From: Streptomyces sp. KL109B
GTDB taxonomy: Bacteria > Actinomycetota > Actinomycetes > Streptomycetales > Streptomycetaceae
Reading direction: 5' to 3'
Assembly (NCBI RefSeq): GCF_030766935.1
Contig: NZ_JASERL010000002.1
Coordinates: 806,001-870,000 of the forward strand
DNA length: 64,000 bases
A program made the position numbers and the translations under genes. The number at the start of each line of letters is the position of its first letter. Position 1 is the first letter of the stretch. Below are positions 17,785 to 27,500 of the stretch, piece by piece. The notes beneath the pieces are model-generated. The model saw only the letters and a program-made list of their open reading frames with translations, was not told where the DNA came from and made no database searches.

Positions 17785-18720
17785 TCACTTCCCGAGGCGG
17801 GCGCGCAGCACACGTCGCAGGTAGTCGCGGTTGGCGGCCGAGACGCCCAGGCCGTCGCCGCCGTAGTGCTCGACGCAGATCGGTCCGTCGAATCCGCACT
17901 CCAGGGCCGTGGCGAGGGCGCCGCGGTAGTCGATCACGCCGCCCTCGCAGGGCGCGGGGTGGGTGAAGTAGGTGCCGGTGGCCGGGTCGTGATCGCGGTA
18001 GTAGTTCTTGATGTGCCAGTAGTTGGTGTGCGGGAGGGTCTTGCGCAGCATCGACCGCCAGTCCTCGACCGGGCGGTGCAGCCGGACGAGGTTGCCGATG
18101 TCGGGGTTGAGGCCGACGTTCGGGAGACCGATGTCGGTGCACAGGGACACCGCGCTGTCGGCGGTGCCGAGGTAGGTGTCCTCGTACATCTCCAGGGACA
18201 GGCGTATGCCGTGGTGGGCCGCGCGTTCGCCGAGTGCGCGCAGCCGGGTCACCGCGAGTTCCCAGGTGCGGAAGTCGCCGATCGGGTCGGTGGCGCCGGG
18301 CTCGTGCCAGAACCACAGGGCTTCCTGCTGCTGGGCCGTCAACTCCCGGTGCAGGCCCACCGATACGACGCCGATGCCGAGCTCGGCCGCAGCGTCGACG
18401 GTGCGCAGGAGGTACGCGAGGTGGGCGCGGGCCGCGTCCTCGTCGGGGTCGATGACGCTGCGGCGGATCGCGGAGATCGCGGTGACGCCGAGGCCCGACT
18501 CCTTGAGTACGCGGGTGAGTTCGGCCCTGCGGTCGGTGTCGAGGTCGCCGGGGCGCAGCCAGCTGTCGGTGAGGTCGACGTGGTCGAAGCCCTCGCCCGC
18601 GACTTCGGCGAGCACCGAACTCCATTCCCGTACGGGCGCGTTGTGGGCGTCGGGGAACTGGAGGAGGGCGGCCCCGATGGGCCAGTCACGGGCCGTGGGT
18701 GCGGAGGTGGTGCGGGTCAT
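17785..18720 (-). CDS. Sugar phosphate isomerase/epimerase (AP2Ec TIM barrel)
   Basis: 311 residues. Xylose-isomerase-like TIM barrel of the family that includes hydroxypyruvate isomerase, L-ribulose-5-phosphate epimerase and erythrulose-phosphate isomerases. Likely metal ligands sit in LEMYEDTYLG, NVGLNPDIGN, YWHIKNYYRD and ICVEHYGGDG. First gene of a minus-strand unit with the TIM homologue, divergent from the GntR regulator; a GntR-type operator sits 75 bases upstream. Exact substrate unknown; a tetrulose or tetronate derivative fits the neighbourhood. Confidence 0.82.
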   Translation of the reverse strand: MTRTTSAPTARDWPIGAALLQFPDAHNAPVREWSSVLAEVAGEGFDHVDLTDSWLRPGDLDTDRRAELTRVLKESGLGVTAISAIRRSVIDPDEDAARAHLAYLLRTVDAAAELGIGVVSVGLHRELTAQQQEALWFWHEPGATDPIGDFRTWELAVTRLRALGERAAHHGIRLSLEMYEDTYLGTADSAVSLCTDIGLPNVGLNPDIGNLVRLHRPVEDWRSMLRKTLPHTNYWHIKNYYRDHDPATGTYFTHPAPCEGGVIDYRGALATALECGFDGPICVEHYGGDGLGVSAANRDYLRRVLRARLGK

Positions 18721-18794
18721 GGGCGACTCCCTCGTCGGCCGGACGATTCACGCTGCGGAGCGTGGGAACTCACGCTGACAATCCCTTGGAATCG

Positions 18795-18812
18795 TAGACC
18801 CTATAGGATCTA
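18795..18812. promoter_or_regulatory. GntR/FCD operator, site 1
   Basis: TAGACCCTATAGGATCTA is an 18-base inverted repeat with one mismatched pair, placed between the divergent sugar isomerase and GntR genes. Bases CCATAGGATCT/CTATAGGATCT are shared with site 2 upstream of tctC, pointing to one regulator controlling all three transcripts. Confidence 0.7.
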
Positions 18813-18875
18813 TTCGGTCTGCGACAGACTGTCCGCACCTCCCCCTCGGACACCTCGGATAACCTGGACGGCGAG

Positions 18876-19598
18876 ATGAGCCCGAAGAGCACGCACCCGC
18901 AGAGCCCCAACTCCCCGCTCGTGGCACGCCGCGCGCTGCGCGACGGGGTGTACGACGCGATCCTGGAGAAGCTGCTCGACGGCTCGACGCCGCCCGGCTC
19001 CTCGCTCGGCATCGACTCGCTCGCCCGCGAGCTCGGCGTCTCGCCGACTCCCGTGCGCGAGGCCCTCGTTCAGATGGAGCACACGGGCCTGGTCAACCGG
19101 GTCGCGCTCAAGGGGTACAAGGTGGCGCCGCCGCTCTCCCCCGAGCAGGTCACCGAACTCTTCGACGCCCGCATCATGCTGGAGCTCGGCGCCGTGGAGC
19201 GGGCCGTCGCGCACCGCGAGGACCTGGTGCCGGAGCTGCGGGCCGCGCACGCCCGACATGTGCTCGCGGCGCACCGCGTGCGCAAGCTGCGCGGCGGTGA
19301 CGCGACCGCCACCGACAACTCCGACCTGCGCGAATACTTCGCCGCCGACTGGGAGTTCCACCTGCTGATCATCCAGGCGGCGCGGAACCGGTTCATGGCG
19401 GCGATGGCCGAGTCGCTGAGCGCGCATGTGCACCGGATGCGGCAGACCGTCGACCACGGCACCTTCGACATCGACCAGGCCATCGCCGAACACACCGCGA
19501 TCCTCGCCGCGTTCGAGTCGGGCGACCCCGAGGCGCCGGCCCGCGCGATGCGCACGCATCTGGAGGGTGTCGAGCGGCGCTCGCTCGACGACGCGTAG
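18876..19598 (+). CDS. GntR-family regulator, FCD subfamily
   Basis: 240 residues. N-terminal winged helix (VYDAILEKLLDGSTPPGSSL, LARELGVSPTPVREAL) and a C-terminal all-helical FCD effector domain with metal/acid-binding His and Asp residues (DWEFHLLIIQAARN, AEHTAILAAFESGD). FCD regulators usually sense sugar acids. It sits between the isomerase unit and the Tct operon, with the same operator before both, so it most likely represses both until the tetronate-type inducer appears. Confidence 0.93.
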   Translation: MSPKSTHPQSPNSPLVARRALRDGVYDAILEKLLDGSTPPGSSLGIDSLARELGVSPTPVREALVQMEHTGLVNRVALKGYKVAPPLSPEQVTELFDARIMLELGAVERAVAHREDLVPELRAAHARHVLAAHRVRKLRGGDATATDNSDLREYFAADWEFHLLIIQAARNRFMAAMAESLSAHVHRMRQTVDHGTFDIDQAIAEHTAILAAFESGDPEAPARAMRTHLEGVERRSLDDA

Positions 19599-19694
19599 CG
19601 GCGCGAGGCCCCAGGGGAATCAACCTCCCGCCGCGTGGCGGCAATTCACGCACACCTCTTGTCATGGCTCCTTCGGCGCACCTACGGTCACGGC

Positions 19695-19712
19695 CATATC
19701 CCATAGGATCTC
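19695..19712. promoter_or_regulatory. GntR/FCD operator, site 2, before tctC
   Basis: CATATCCCATAGGATCTC aligns with site 1 across the core CC(C/T)ATAGGATCT. It lies 22 bases upstream of the tctC start, in a position to block transcription or initiation. Confidence 0.65.
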
Positions 19713-19733
19713 GGATCCGCAGGAAGGTCGACG

Positions 19734-20717
19734 ATGACGTCACCACTGCGTGCGGTACGCCGTCTCGCCGGAGCCACGGCACTGGCCGCATTGGCCACCG
19801 CACTCACCTCGTGCACCTTGCTCAACGCCACTCCCGAAGTGCCGAAGGACTGGCATCCGCGCGGTTCGGTCTCGGCGCTCGTCGCGTTCGCGCCGGGCGG
19901 CGGCAGCGACCGCTCGGCGCGCGTGATGGCCCAGGGGCTCAACGAGCTCGACGGCGGCTACCACGTCAACGTCGAGAACAAGGAAGGTGGTTCGGGCGCC
20001 GTCGGCTGGGCGGGCTTCCTCGCGGAGAAGGGCAACGGCAACGCGCTGCTCGTCGCGGAGGGCGCCCTCAACACGCTCCCGCTCGTCTACGACGTGCCGT
20101 TCACGTACAAGTCGTTCACGCCGCTGGTGATGTTCGCCTCGGACTCCCGCATCGTCGTGGCCCGCAAGGACTCCCCGTACAAGACGTGCCCGGACGTGGT
20201 GCGGGCCGCGCGCGAGAAGCGGGTCGTCACCGGGTCCAGCGGCAAGACGGGCGCGGACGCGCTGGTGATCGGCAAGTTCAAGAAGGAGGGCGGGAAGTTC
20301 GGGGTCGTGCCCTACGGCTCGACGGGCGAGGTGCTGACCGGGCTGCTCGGCAAGCAGATCGACATCGCGCCCTCCAGCGCCTCGTCGGCGAAGCCGTATC
20401 TGCAGAGCGGTGACATGAAGGCGCTGTGCACCATGACCGCGAAGCGCTACGACGACCCGGTCCTCGGCAAGGTGCCGACCGCCAAGGAGCAGGGCCTCGA
20501 CGCCGAAGTCACCTTGTGGCGCGGGGTGTTCGCGCCCGCCGGGATCGACGACGTACAGCGCGGGTACTGGATCAGGTCGCTGGAGCGGGCCATGAAGTCG
20601 AAGGCGTACCAGGAGTACCTGAAGGCCGACATGCTCACGCCCGCACACCGCAGCGGCGCGGAGTTCGCCGCGTATCTCAAGCAGTACGACGCCCGGGTGA
20701 AGGAGGACCTCACGTGA
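19734..20717 (+). CDS. tctC: Tripartite tricarboxylate transporter substrate-binding lipoprotein
   Basis: 327 residues. The signal peptide ends in a lipobox LTSC with Cys27 as the lipidated residue. The mature part is a Bug/TctC binding protein: APGGGSDRSARVMAQGL near the N-terminus contacts the carboxylate, followed by VENKEGGSGAVGW and SGKTGADALV. It captures an organic acid outside the membrane and hands it to TctBA. First gene of tctCBA-pdxA, each joined by stop/start overlaps, preceded by a GntR operator. Substrate inferred to be a four-carbon sugar acid from the downstream enzyme. Confidence 0.92.
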   Translation: MTSPLRAVRRLAGATALAALATALTSCTLLNATPEVPKDWHPRGSVSALVAFAPGGGSDRSARVMAQGLNELDGGYHVNVENKEGGSGAVGWAGFLAEKGNGNALLVAEGALNTLPLVYDVPFTYKSFTPLVMFASDSRIVVARKDSPYKTCPDVVRAAREKRVVTGSSGKTGADALVIGKFKKEGGKFGVVPYGSTGEVLTGLLGKQIDIAPSSASSAKPYLQSGDMKALCTMTAKRYDDPVLGKVPTAKEQGLDAEVTLWRGVFAPAGIDDVQRGYWIRSLERAMKSKAYQEYLKADMLTPAHRSGAEFAAYLKQYDARVKEDLT

Positions 20718-21250
20718 CCACCAACGCTCCTTCGCGGGCACGCCGCCCGGTCCTCGTCGCGTACGGCGCCCTGACCGCGCTCGGCGCCCTGTTCTTCGCG
20801 GGCTCCTTCGCCTACCCGTGGACCCAGCCGGAGGACGGCACCATCGGCGCCGGCGTGATGCCGCGCACGGCGGGCCTGCTGCTCACCGTCCTCGGCCTGC
20901 TGTTGGTGCGTCAGGAACTGCGTACGGGCTCTGTGTTGGAGGGCGACGGACACGTCGAGGAGGCGGCGGCCGATGGCGGCGCCGAGGAGGCGCGGCGGGT
21001 TCGCACGAAGCTGATCGTGGTCGTGGTGACGATGGTGGTCACCGCGCTGCTCGTGCCGTTCCTCGGGCTGCTGCCCGCGCTGACGCTGATGACGCTGTTC
21101 CTCACGGCGGTCGTGGAGCGTCAGCCGCTCGCGCGCAGCGTGCTCGTCGCGGCGCTCGTGTTCGCGCTCTCCTACCTGCTGTTCATCACGGTCCTCAGCA
21201 TTCCGCTGCCGTTCGGTCTCTTCGACCCCGCCGTCTGGAGCCAGCTGTGA
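20714..21250 (+). CDS. tctB: Tripartite tricarboxylate transporter small membrane subunit
   Basis: 178 residues from GTG 20714, which overlaps the tctC stop as GTGA. Four membrane segments: LVAYGALTALGALFFAGSFA, PRTAGLLLTVLGLLLVRQEL, a helix around VVVTMVVTALLVPFLGLLPA, and ALVFALSYLLFITVLSIPLP. A charged Glu/Ala-rich loop joins the second and third segments. This is the usual TctB layout; it is poorly conserved in the family and identified mostly by position. Confidence 0.9.
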   Translation: MTTNAPSRARRPVLVAYGALTALGALFFAGSFAYPWTQPEDGTIGAGVMPRTAGLLLTVLGLLLVRQELRTGSVLEGDGHVEEAAADGGAEEARRVRTKLIVVVVTMVVTALLVPFLGLLPALTLMTLFLTAVVERQPLARSVLVAALVFALSYLLFITVLSIPLPFGLFDPAVWSQL

Positions 21251-22779
21251 TCGACCATCTCGTCACCGGATTCGGCGCCGCGCTCAGCCCCGAGAACGTG
21301 CTGTGGTGCTTCGTCGGCGTGCTCCTCGGCACCGTCATCGGCATTCTGCCGGGCCTCGGCTCGGCGACCGGCGTCGCCATCCTGATCCCGGTCACACTCA
21401 CCTTCTCGCCGCTCACCGCGCTGATCATGCTGGCCGGGATCTACCACGGCGCCCAGTTCGGGGCGACGATCACCGCGATCCTCATCGCGACGCCCGGCGA
21501 GGCGTCGTCCGTGGTCTCCACCCTCGACGGCTATCGCATGGCACGGGCCGGGAGAGCCGGTCCCGCGCTCGCGATCTCGGCGCTCGGCGCGTTCGTCTCG
21601 GCGATGGTGTCGCTGGTCGCGCTGATGGCGGTGGCCCCGTTCTTCGCGAACCTCGCGCTGGACTTCGGGCCGCCCGAGATGCTCGCCGTGATGATCCTCG
21701 GCCTGTGCACGATCGTCGTCTTCTCAGGCCGCAATCTGCTGCTCGGCATGGCGCTCGGCCTGACCGGCGTGCTCATCGGCTGCGTCGGCGTGGACGGCGG
21801 CAGCGGCACGCCCCGCTACACGTTCGGGCAGATCGACCTCTTCGGCGGCATCCCGTTCGTCGAGGTCATGATCGGCCTGTTCGCGATCGGTGAGCTGCTC
21901 AACCAGCTGCACATCGGCATGGCCGAGCCGATCCGCGCCCGCTTCCGCGATCTGCTCCTCACCAAGGAGGACCTCAAGCGGGCCGCCGCGCCCACCGCGC
22001 GCGGCACCGTCCTCGGCTTCCTGCTCGGCTGTCTGCCGGGCGCGGGCACGACGCTCGCCTCGTTCATGGCGTACGGGTCGGAGAAGCGGTTCTCCCGCAA
22101 CCGGCGGGAGCTCGGCAAGGGCGCCATCGAGGGCGTCGTCGCCCCGGACGCGGCCACGAACTCCGCCTCCAACGCGAACTTCGTGCCGACCCTCGTCCTC
22201 GGTGTCCCCGGCGGCGCGACGACGGCGGTGCTGCTCGGCGCATTCCTCGTGTACGGGATCCAGCCGGGCCCGCTGCTCTTCGAGAACCAGCCGGAGCTGG
22301 TGTGGGGCCTGCTGGTCTCCTTCTTCATCGGCAACCTTCTGCTGCTGATCCTCAACCTGCCGCTCGCGCCGGTCTTCGCCCAACTCCTGCGCGTGCGCTA
22401 CGCGTTCCTGTACCCGCTGATCATCGTGACCTCGCTGATCGGCGCGTACTCGGTGAAGAACAGCATGTTCAGCATCTGGATCGTGCTGTTCTTCGGGCTC
22501 GTCGGCTACGCGATGAAGCGGCTCAACTTCCCCGTGGCGCCGCTCGTCCTCGGCCTGGTCATCGGCCCGCTGTTCGAGAAGTCGCTGGTGCAGACGTCGG
22601 CGCTGTCCACGGGCGACGACTCGCTGCTCCTCCTGCACAGCCCGGCCGCGGTCACGATCCTGCTGCTCGCGGTGGCGCTGGTGGCGGGACCGCCGGTGGC
22701 CCGCAGGCTGCGCCGCTCCCCCGCCACCCCCGAGGCCGAGCCGGCCCCCGAACCCAAGACCCCGGAGAAGACCCCATGA
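21247..22779 (+). CDS. tctA: Tripartite tricarboxylate transporter large permease
   Basis: 510 residues from GTG 21247, overlapping the tctB stop. About 12 membrane segments and the two conserved TctA loops: GILPGLGSATGVAILIPVT with YHGAQFGATITAILIATPGE in the first half, and GCLPGAGTTLASFMAYGSEK with FVPTLVLGVPGGATTAVLLG in the second. Transports the acid with a cation. The C-terminal tail is proline- and glutamate-rich. Confidence 0.95.
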   Translation: MIDHLVTGFGAALSPENVLWCFVGVLLGTVIGILPGLGSATGVAILIPVTLTFSPLTALIMLAGIYHGAQFGATITAILIATPGEASSVVSTLDGYRMARAGRAGPALAISALGAFVSAMVSLVALMAVAPFFANLALDFGPPEMLAVMILGLCTIVVFSGRNLLLGMALGLTGVLIGCVGVDGGSGTPRYTFGQIDLFGGIPFVEVMIGLFAIGELLNQLHIGMAEPIRARFRDLLLTKEDLKRAAAPTARGTVLGFLLGCLPGAGTTLASFMAYGSEKRFSRNRRELGKGAIEGVVAPDAATNSASNANFVPTLVLGVPGGATTAVLLGAFLVYGIQPGPLLFENQPELVWGLLVSFFIGNLLLLILNLPLAPVFAQLLRVRYAFLYPLIIVTSLIGAYSVKNSMFSIWIVLFFGLVGYAMKRLNFPVAPLVLGLVIGPLFEKSLVQTSALSTGDDSLLLLHSPAAVTILLLAVALVAGPPVARRLRRSPATPEAEPAPEPKTPEKTP

Positions 22780-23753
22780 GTACGCGGCACACCGCTGAAC
22801 TGCCCCGCATCGCCGTCACGTTCGGCGACCCTGCCGGGATCGGACCCGAGCTGGTCGCCCGCCTCCTCGCCGACCCGAAGACCCGCGAAGCCGCCGACCT
22901 CGTCCTCCTCGCCGACGAGGAGGAGCTGCGCTCGGCGGGCGAGGACGCGGGCGTGGACCTGGGCTGGGCACGGGAGTTGCTGCACCCCGGGCCCGCGCCC
23001 GAGCGCCCGGACGGCGGCTTCCAGCGCAAGGTTGCGACGGCCGAGGGCGGGCGCTGGGCGCTCGGCCGACTCAGGACCGGGCTCGATCTGGCGCGCGCGG
23101 GCGAGGTCGGCGCGATGCTGTTCGCCCCGCTCAACAAGTCCTCCCTGCACCTGGCGGGGATGGCGCAGGCCGATGAACTGCGCTGGTTCGAGGAGGAGTT
23201 GGGCGTCGACTCCTTCACGTCTGAGCTGAACGTGGTGCCCGGCCTGTGGACCGCGCGGGTCACCTCGCACGTCTCCCTCGCGGACGTCGCCGCCGGGATC
23301 ACGTACGAGCGGGTGACGGCGGCGGGCCGGCTCCTGGACCGGGTGCTGCGGGGCGCGGGCGTCGAGGCGCCGCGCATCGGGGTGTGCGCGCTGAACCCGC
23401 ACGCGGGCGAGAACGGTCACTTCGGCCGCCACGAACTCGACATCATCACGCCCGCGATCACCGGGCTGCGCGCGGCGGGCCTCGACGCGAGCGGCCCCTT
23501 CCCCTCCGACACGATCTTCCTGAAGGCGCGTGCCGGGGAGTTCGACGGGGTGCTGACGATGTACCACGACCAGGGGCAGATCGCGATGAAGCTGATGGGC
23601 TTCGACGGCGGTGTGACCATCGCGGGCGGGCTGCCGATTCCGATCTGCACGCCGGCGCACGGTACCGCGTTCGACCTGGTCGGTCGGGGGGCTGCGAGCA
23701 CGGGGTCGGTGCGCAACGCGTTTGACCTGGCGGTGCGGTTGGCGCGGCGCTAG
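22776..23753 (+). CDS. PdxA2-type 4-phospho-tetronate dehydrogenase
   Basis: 325 residues from ATG 22776, overlapping the tctA stop as ATGA. PdxA-family signatures: VTFGDPAGIGPELVARLL, LNPHAGENGHFGRHE (metal/phosphate ligands), MYHDQGQIAMKLMGFD and AHGTAFDLVG. In PdxA proper this oxidises 4-phosphohydroxythreonine for vitamin B6 synthesis, but streptomycetes make B6 by another route. Next to a Tct transporter and a GntR regulator it fits PdxA2, which oxidises and decarboxylates D-threonate or D-erythronate 4-phosphate to dihydroxyacetone phosphate. The kinase (DUF1537) that normally supplies the substrate is not in the window. Confidence 0.88.
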   Translation: MSTRHTAELPRIAVTFGDPAGIGPELVARLLADPKTREAADLVLLADEEELRSAGEDAGVDLGWARELLHPGPAPERPDGGFQRKVATAEGGRWALGRLRTGLDLARAGEVGAMLFAPLNKSSLHLAGMAQADELRWFEEELGVDSFTSELNVVPGLWTARVTSHVSLADVAAGITYERVTAAGRLLDRVLRGAGVEAPRIGVCALNPHAGENGHFGRHELDIITPAITGLRAAGLDASGPFPSDTIFLKARAGEFDGVLTMYHDQGQIAMKLMGFDGGVTIAGGLPIPICTPAHGTAFDLVGRGAASTGSVRNAFDLAVRLARR

Positions 23754-23778
23754 CTGTGGCGGTCGACGGTGCCCACGC

Positions 23779-23893
23779 CGCGGGGCTCCGCCCCGGACCC
23801 CGCTGCTCAATCGCCGCAGGGGCTTGAATTGCCCGAACCGGCGCAGGGGTCGAATTGCTCGGACCGGGGCAGGGGCTTGATTTGTTCGGGCAC
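23779..23893. repeat. Interspersed GC hairpin element with three tandem tails
   Basis: A 49-base element (GCGGGGCTCCGCCCCGGACC, then CCCGCTGCTCAATCGCC and GCAGGGGCTTGA) lies after the pdxA stop. It recurs inverted at 45977-46025. Its right end is reiterated three times with about 26-base spacing (23817, 23844, 23870), each starting CAGGGG and ending near TTG. The hairpin may act as terminator for the Tct operon. Confidence 0.75.
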
Positions 23894-23915
23894 GGTTTCG
23901 GTACTGTCCACGCCC

Positions 23916-24545
23916 ATGTTCTTCACACTCATCAAGCCGAGGACACGACGCGCATACCGGACGCCTCTCACCCCGCACCAGCTCTGGATGGTGTCCCTGA
24001 GCGCACCCGTGCGCCCGGAGAAGGGTGCTTCGCGCACCGCGCTCTACCCGTTCACCCGCATCGACGAGGAGAAGGCGCGGCGGCGGCTGGTGGGGCAGTG
24101 GGAGGTGGGGACGCGGGACGAGTTGATCGGGCGGCTCGGTGTGCTGGCGCGGTCCGGGTTCCGGGAGCAGGCCCGCGCCCGGGTCGGCGTGGAGCCGCTG
24201 GCGTGGGACATCGCCCTGTACGCGGACGCCGTACGGTGCGGGTTCGGCTGCGGTCTGCTCTCCGAGGCGGACGCGTGGACCCTGTTGAAGAACGTGGTGC
24301 CGAAGGTGGCGGGCACGTACGACACATGGCGGGAGTACGGCGACCACTACCTGCTCGGCCTCTCGGTCTGGCGCGAGGGTGTGCGGGGCACGCCGTTCGA
24401 GGAGTTGCTCGCTCCGCAGGACGTCGCGGACGCGCATGTGAAGGGGATGCTCGATCCGGGCAACCGCAAGAGCCCCTGGAACCGGGCGCCTTGGGACACC
24501 ATCCGGCGGCCGGACCGACTCCGGGCCGCGGCCCCTGGTGCCTAA
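23916..24545 (+). CDS. DUF1266 domain protein
   Basis: 209 residues from ATG 23916. The core LAWDIALYADAVRCGFGCGL, LLSEADAWTLLKNVVPKVAG and TWREYGDHYLLGLSVWR match DUF1266, an all-helical domain of unknown function often found near contact-dependent toxin or secretion loci in other bacteria. It ends 28 bases before the Hsp90-like gene on the same strand, so both may share a transcript. Confidence 0.8.
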   Translation: MFFTLIKPRTRRAYRTPLTPHQLWMVSLSAPVRPEKGASRTALYPFTRIDEEKARRRLVGQWEVGTRDELIGRLGVLARSGFREQARARVGVEPLAWDIALYADAVRCGFGCGLLSEADAWTLLKNVVPKVAGTYDTWREYGDHYLLGLSVWREGVRGTPFEELLAPQDVADAHVKGMLDPGNRKSPWNRAPWDTIRRPDRLRAAAPGA

Positions 24546-24573
24546 GCTGTCCCTGGAAAGCACAGGGGGCGGC

Positions 24574-27500
24574 ATGCGGCATCACAACACCCACAACTCC
24601 GTGACCGGCACACAGGTCGACGGGGCGCTCGTACAGGTCGGCGGATCGGTCGGGCAGCTGACGGTGCACACGGGCACCGGCGCACCGGAGTCCGCGGAAC
24701 CGGCCGACGCGTGGGCGGCCGCGGTCCGCGACGCGGGCGTGTGGCGGCACGTGCCGCACCACCGCGACCTCGACCCCTGGCGGGACGGCGCCGTGGCCGT
24801 CGCCGAGCGGCTCGCCACGCTGCGGGACGCGGGCGAGGCACGCCTTGCCGACGACCCGTGGCAGGACCCGGGATTCGCGGGCCGGTTCGCCGAGCGGATG
24901 GAGTGGCTGCTCGGTGAGCCGGGGCCCGCGGGCGGCGCCGGTCTCGACCTGTACCCGGCGGAGGCGGCCCTGGCCGCGCTGCTGCCGTTCCTCTACCGCG
25001 TGCACACGCTCGAGGCGCTGGTCGCGGCGCGCGACGTCGAGCCGTGGGAGCTGGAGAGCCGTCCCGCCGCCGAGCCCCGGCGCGCCTCGTTCGAGGCGTA
25101 CGCGGCCCGCTACCGGCTGCTCGTGCAGCGCGCCCGGCTGCGTCCGCGGGCGGCGCCGCCGCTCGGCTGGTGGCTCGCCCACCGCTGGCTCGTGCACCAC
25201 GGCGAGGACGTGTCCCCCACCCACGTACGGAACACCCTGGCCGCGATCGGCGCACCGGCCGATGCGCTCGGCGACGCGCTCGACCCGGCCCGCGTCGCCC
25301 GGCTGCTGCACGGCATCCGGCGCGGCCCCGACGTGTGCAACCCGGACTTCCTCGCCGCGCTGCCGACCGACGAGGGGCTGCGCGGGCCCGGCCAACAGCG
25401 CGTGCGTGAGCAGCGGTTGGCGCTCATCGCGGCCGTGGGCTTCGCGCTCGCCGCCGAGCCGACCGCGCTGCCGGACGTCGTCGCCGAGCACCTGGGCATC
25501 CCGCACCCGGTCCGCCTCGACCAGCTGCGGGACACGCTGGCGCGCAGCGCGCTCGGCGGCTCGCGCGATCTGCCCGTGCTGCGCGCCGAATGCCATCACG
25601 AGGCCGTGATCGAGGCGCTGCACGCGTACGCGGGCCGGGTCGACGAACTGCTGCGCGCGGTGCGGCGGACCGCCGAGGAGCGGGTCGCCCTGCCGTTCCC
25701 CGCGCTGCCCAGCCACCTGTCGTCGGACGGCGTGGTGCCCGCCGAGGACGCGTTCACGAGCTGGGCGAGCTTCCGGCTCGACGAACGGCGGGTGCGCGAT
25801 CTGCTGATGGGCGAGCAGCTCTACAAGGACCGTGATCTCGCGCTGCGGGAGCTGTACCAGAACGCCCTGGACGCCTGCCGCTACCGCCGGGCGCGCACCG
25901 AGTACCTGGACCGGGTCACGCCGGGCGCGACGTACGACTACGCGGGCCGCATCACGTTCGAGCAGGGCGTGGACGACGACGGGCGGGCCTTCGTCGAGTG
26001 CCGGGACAACGGCGTCGGCATGGGCGAGGCGGAGTTGCGCGGGGTGTTCTCGAACGCGGGCGCGCGGTTCGCCGAGCAGCCGGACTTCCTGGACGAGCAG
26101 GCCGCCTGGGAGTCGGTCGAACCGCCGGTGCGGCTCTACCCCAACAGCCGTTTCGGCATCGGGGTGTTGAGCTACTTCATGCTGGCCGACGAGATCCGGG
26201 TGACGACGTGCCGGATGGGACCCACGGGCGCGGTGGGCCCGCTCCTTGAGGCGTCGATCTTCGGTCCTGGCCATCTGTTCCGGATCGCGCGGCCGGCCGA
26301 CTGCGGGGCGGAGCCGGGCACGACGGTCCGGCTCTATCTGCACGCGCCGTCCGAGGGCGCCCCGGCGCCGTCCTGCCCTCGGGTGCTGCGCAGGCTGCTC
26401 GGTGTGGCCGAGTTCGCGACGAGTGCGCGGGACGGCGAGTACGAGGAGGAGTGGGCGCCGGGCGAGTTCAAGGCGGCGGCCGAGCCCATGGACGGCCCGC
26501 AGGGCGGCGGGCTCGGCACCACCGGTCGTGGCGATCTGCTGCCGTGGCCCGGCGCCCCGGAGGGGGTCCAGCTGTTCTGGTGCGAACGAGGCGGGGACCT
26601 GCTGGTCGACGGGCTGGTCGTACAGCCGTCGGTGCGCGGCGGCGCCGTCTCCCAGCGGCCGAACGGCCTCACCGGATTGATCGTGAACCTGACGGGTCCC
26701 AGCGCCCCGCGCCGGCTGTCCGCAGACCGCCTTCAGGTCCTCGACGACCTGCGCCCGTTCCTGGCGGACCTGGTGCGGGAGGCGGCCGTGCACCTGGTGT
26801 CGGCCGGCCCCGAGTTCCTCGGCTTCGCGTGGCTGTGCAGGGCCGCCGACGGAAGCGTCGTGACCGCCGACCTGATCGCCGAGGAGTGCGTACGGCAGCA
26901 CCGGACGATCGGGGTCCGCGACCGGCGGGTCGACACCGCACGGGCCGGCTGCCTCCCCATGGACGCCGCCCTGGTCCGTCCGGCGCTGACCTATTACGAG
27001 GCGTCGGGCCCCAATTCGATGGCCGACGACCACCCTTCCGTTCCCGATCACATCTTCCTGTGGCGGCTGCTGGCGCACGACACGCACCCGTCCCTGCCGG
27101 AGCTGAAGCGACTCTGCCCGGAACTGGCCGCCCCCGTGGACCTGTTGCCCGCCCTCCCCTCGGACCAGCTTCTCGTGGACAAGCCCTCGTACAGCTACCG
27201 TCTCGGCACGGCCTCGACCTGCGACACGCTCCTGGACCTCGCCGTGGCGCTGGCGGCGTCGCCGCGCCAAATAGCCGAGCGGGCGGCCCTGTTGGGACTC
27301 CACGGCCTTCCCCCGGATGCCTTTCCCCACGAAGTCCCGCGGAGTTCGGCGGAGGGGACGACCGCCTCGAAGCGGGCGGCCGCCGTGATCGAGCGGCGCC
27401 GCCCGCTCACCGCGACCGGACTCGTCCGGGAGGCGGACGTTTCCGGGACCACCGTCGCGGAAGTGGCCCGGCTGCGTGCGGCCGAGGGCGCCGTCATCCC

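Noticed and set aside
22776..23753. PdxA as a vitamin B6 biosynthesis enzyme
   Set aside because: Operon with tctCBA and GntR/FCD, no pdxJ nearby, and actinomycetes use the other B6 route; PdxA2 catabolic role fits better.
23817..23893. Three direct repeats of about 26 bases, CRISPR-like spacing
   Set aside because: Copies abut without spacers and match the end of an interspersed hairpin element; no cas genes are present.
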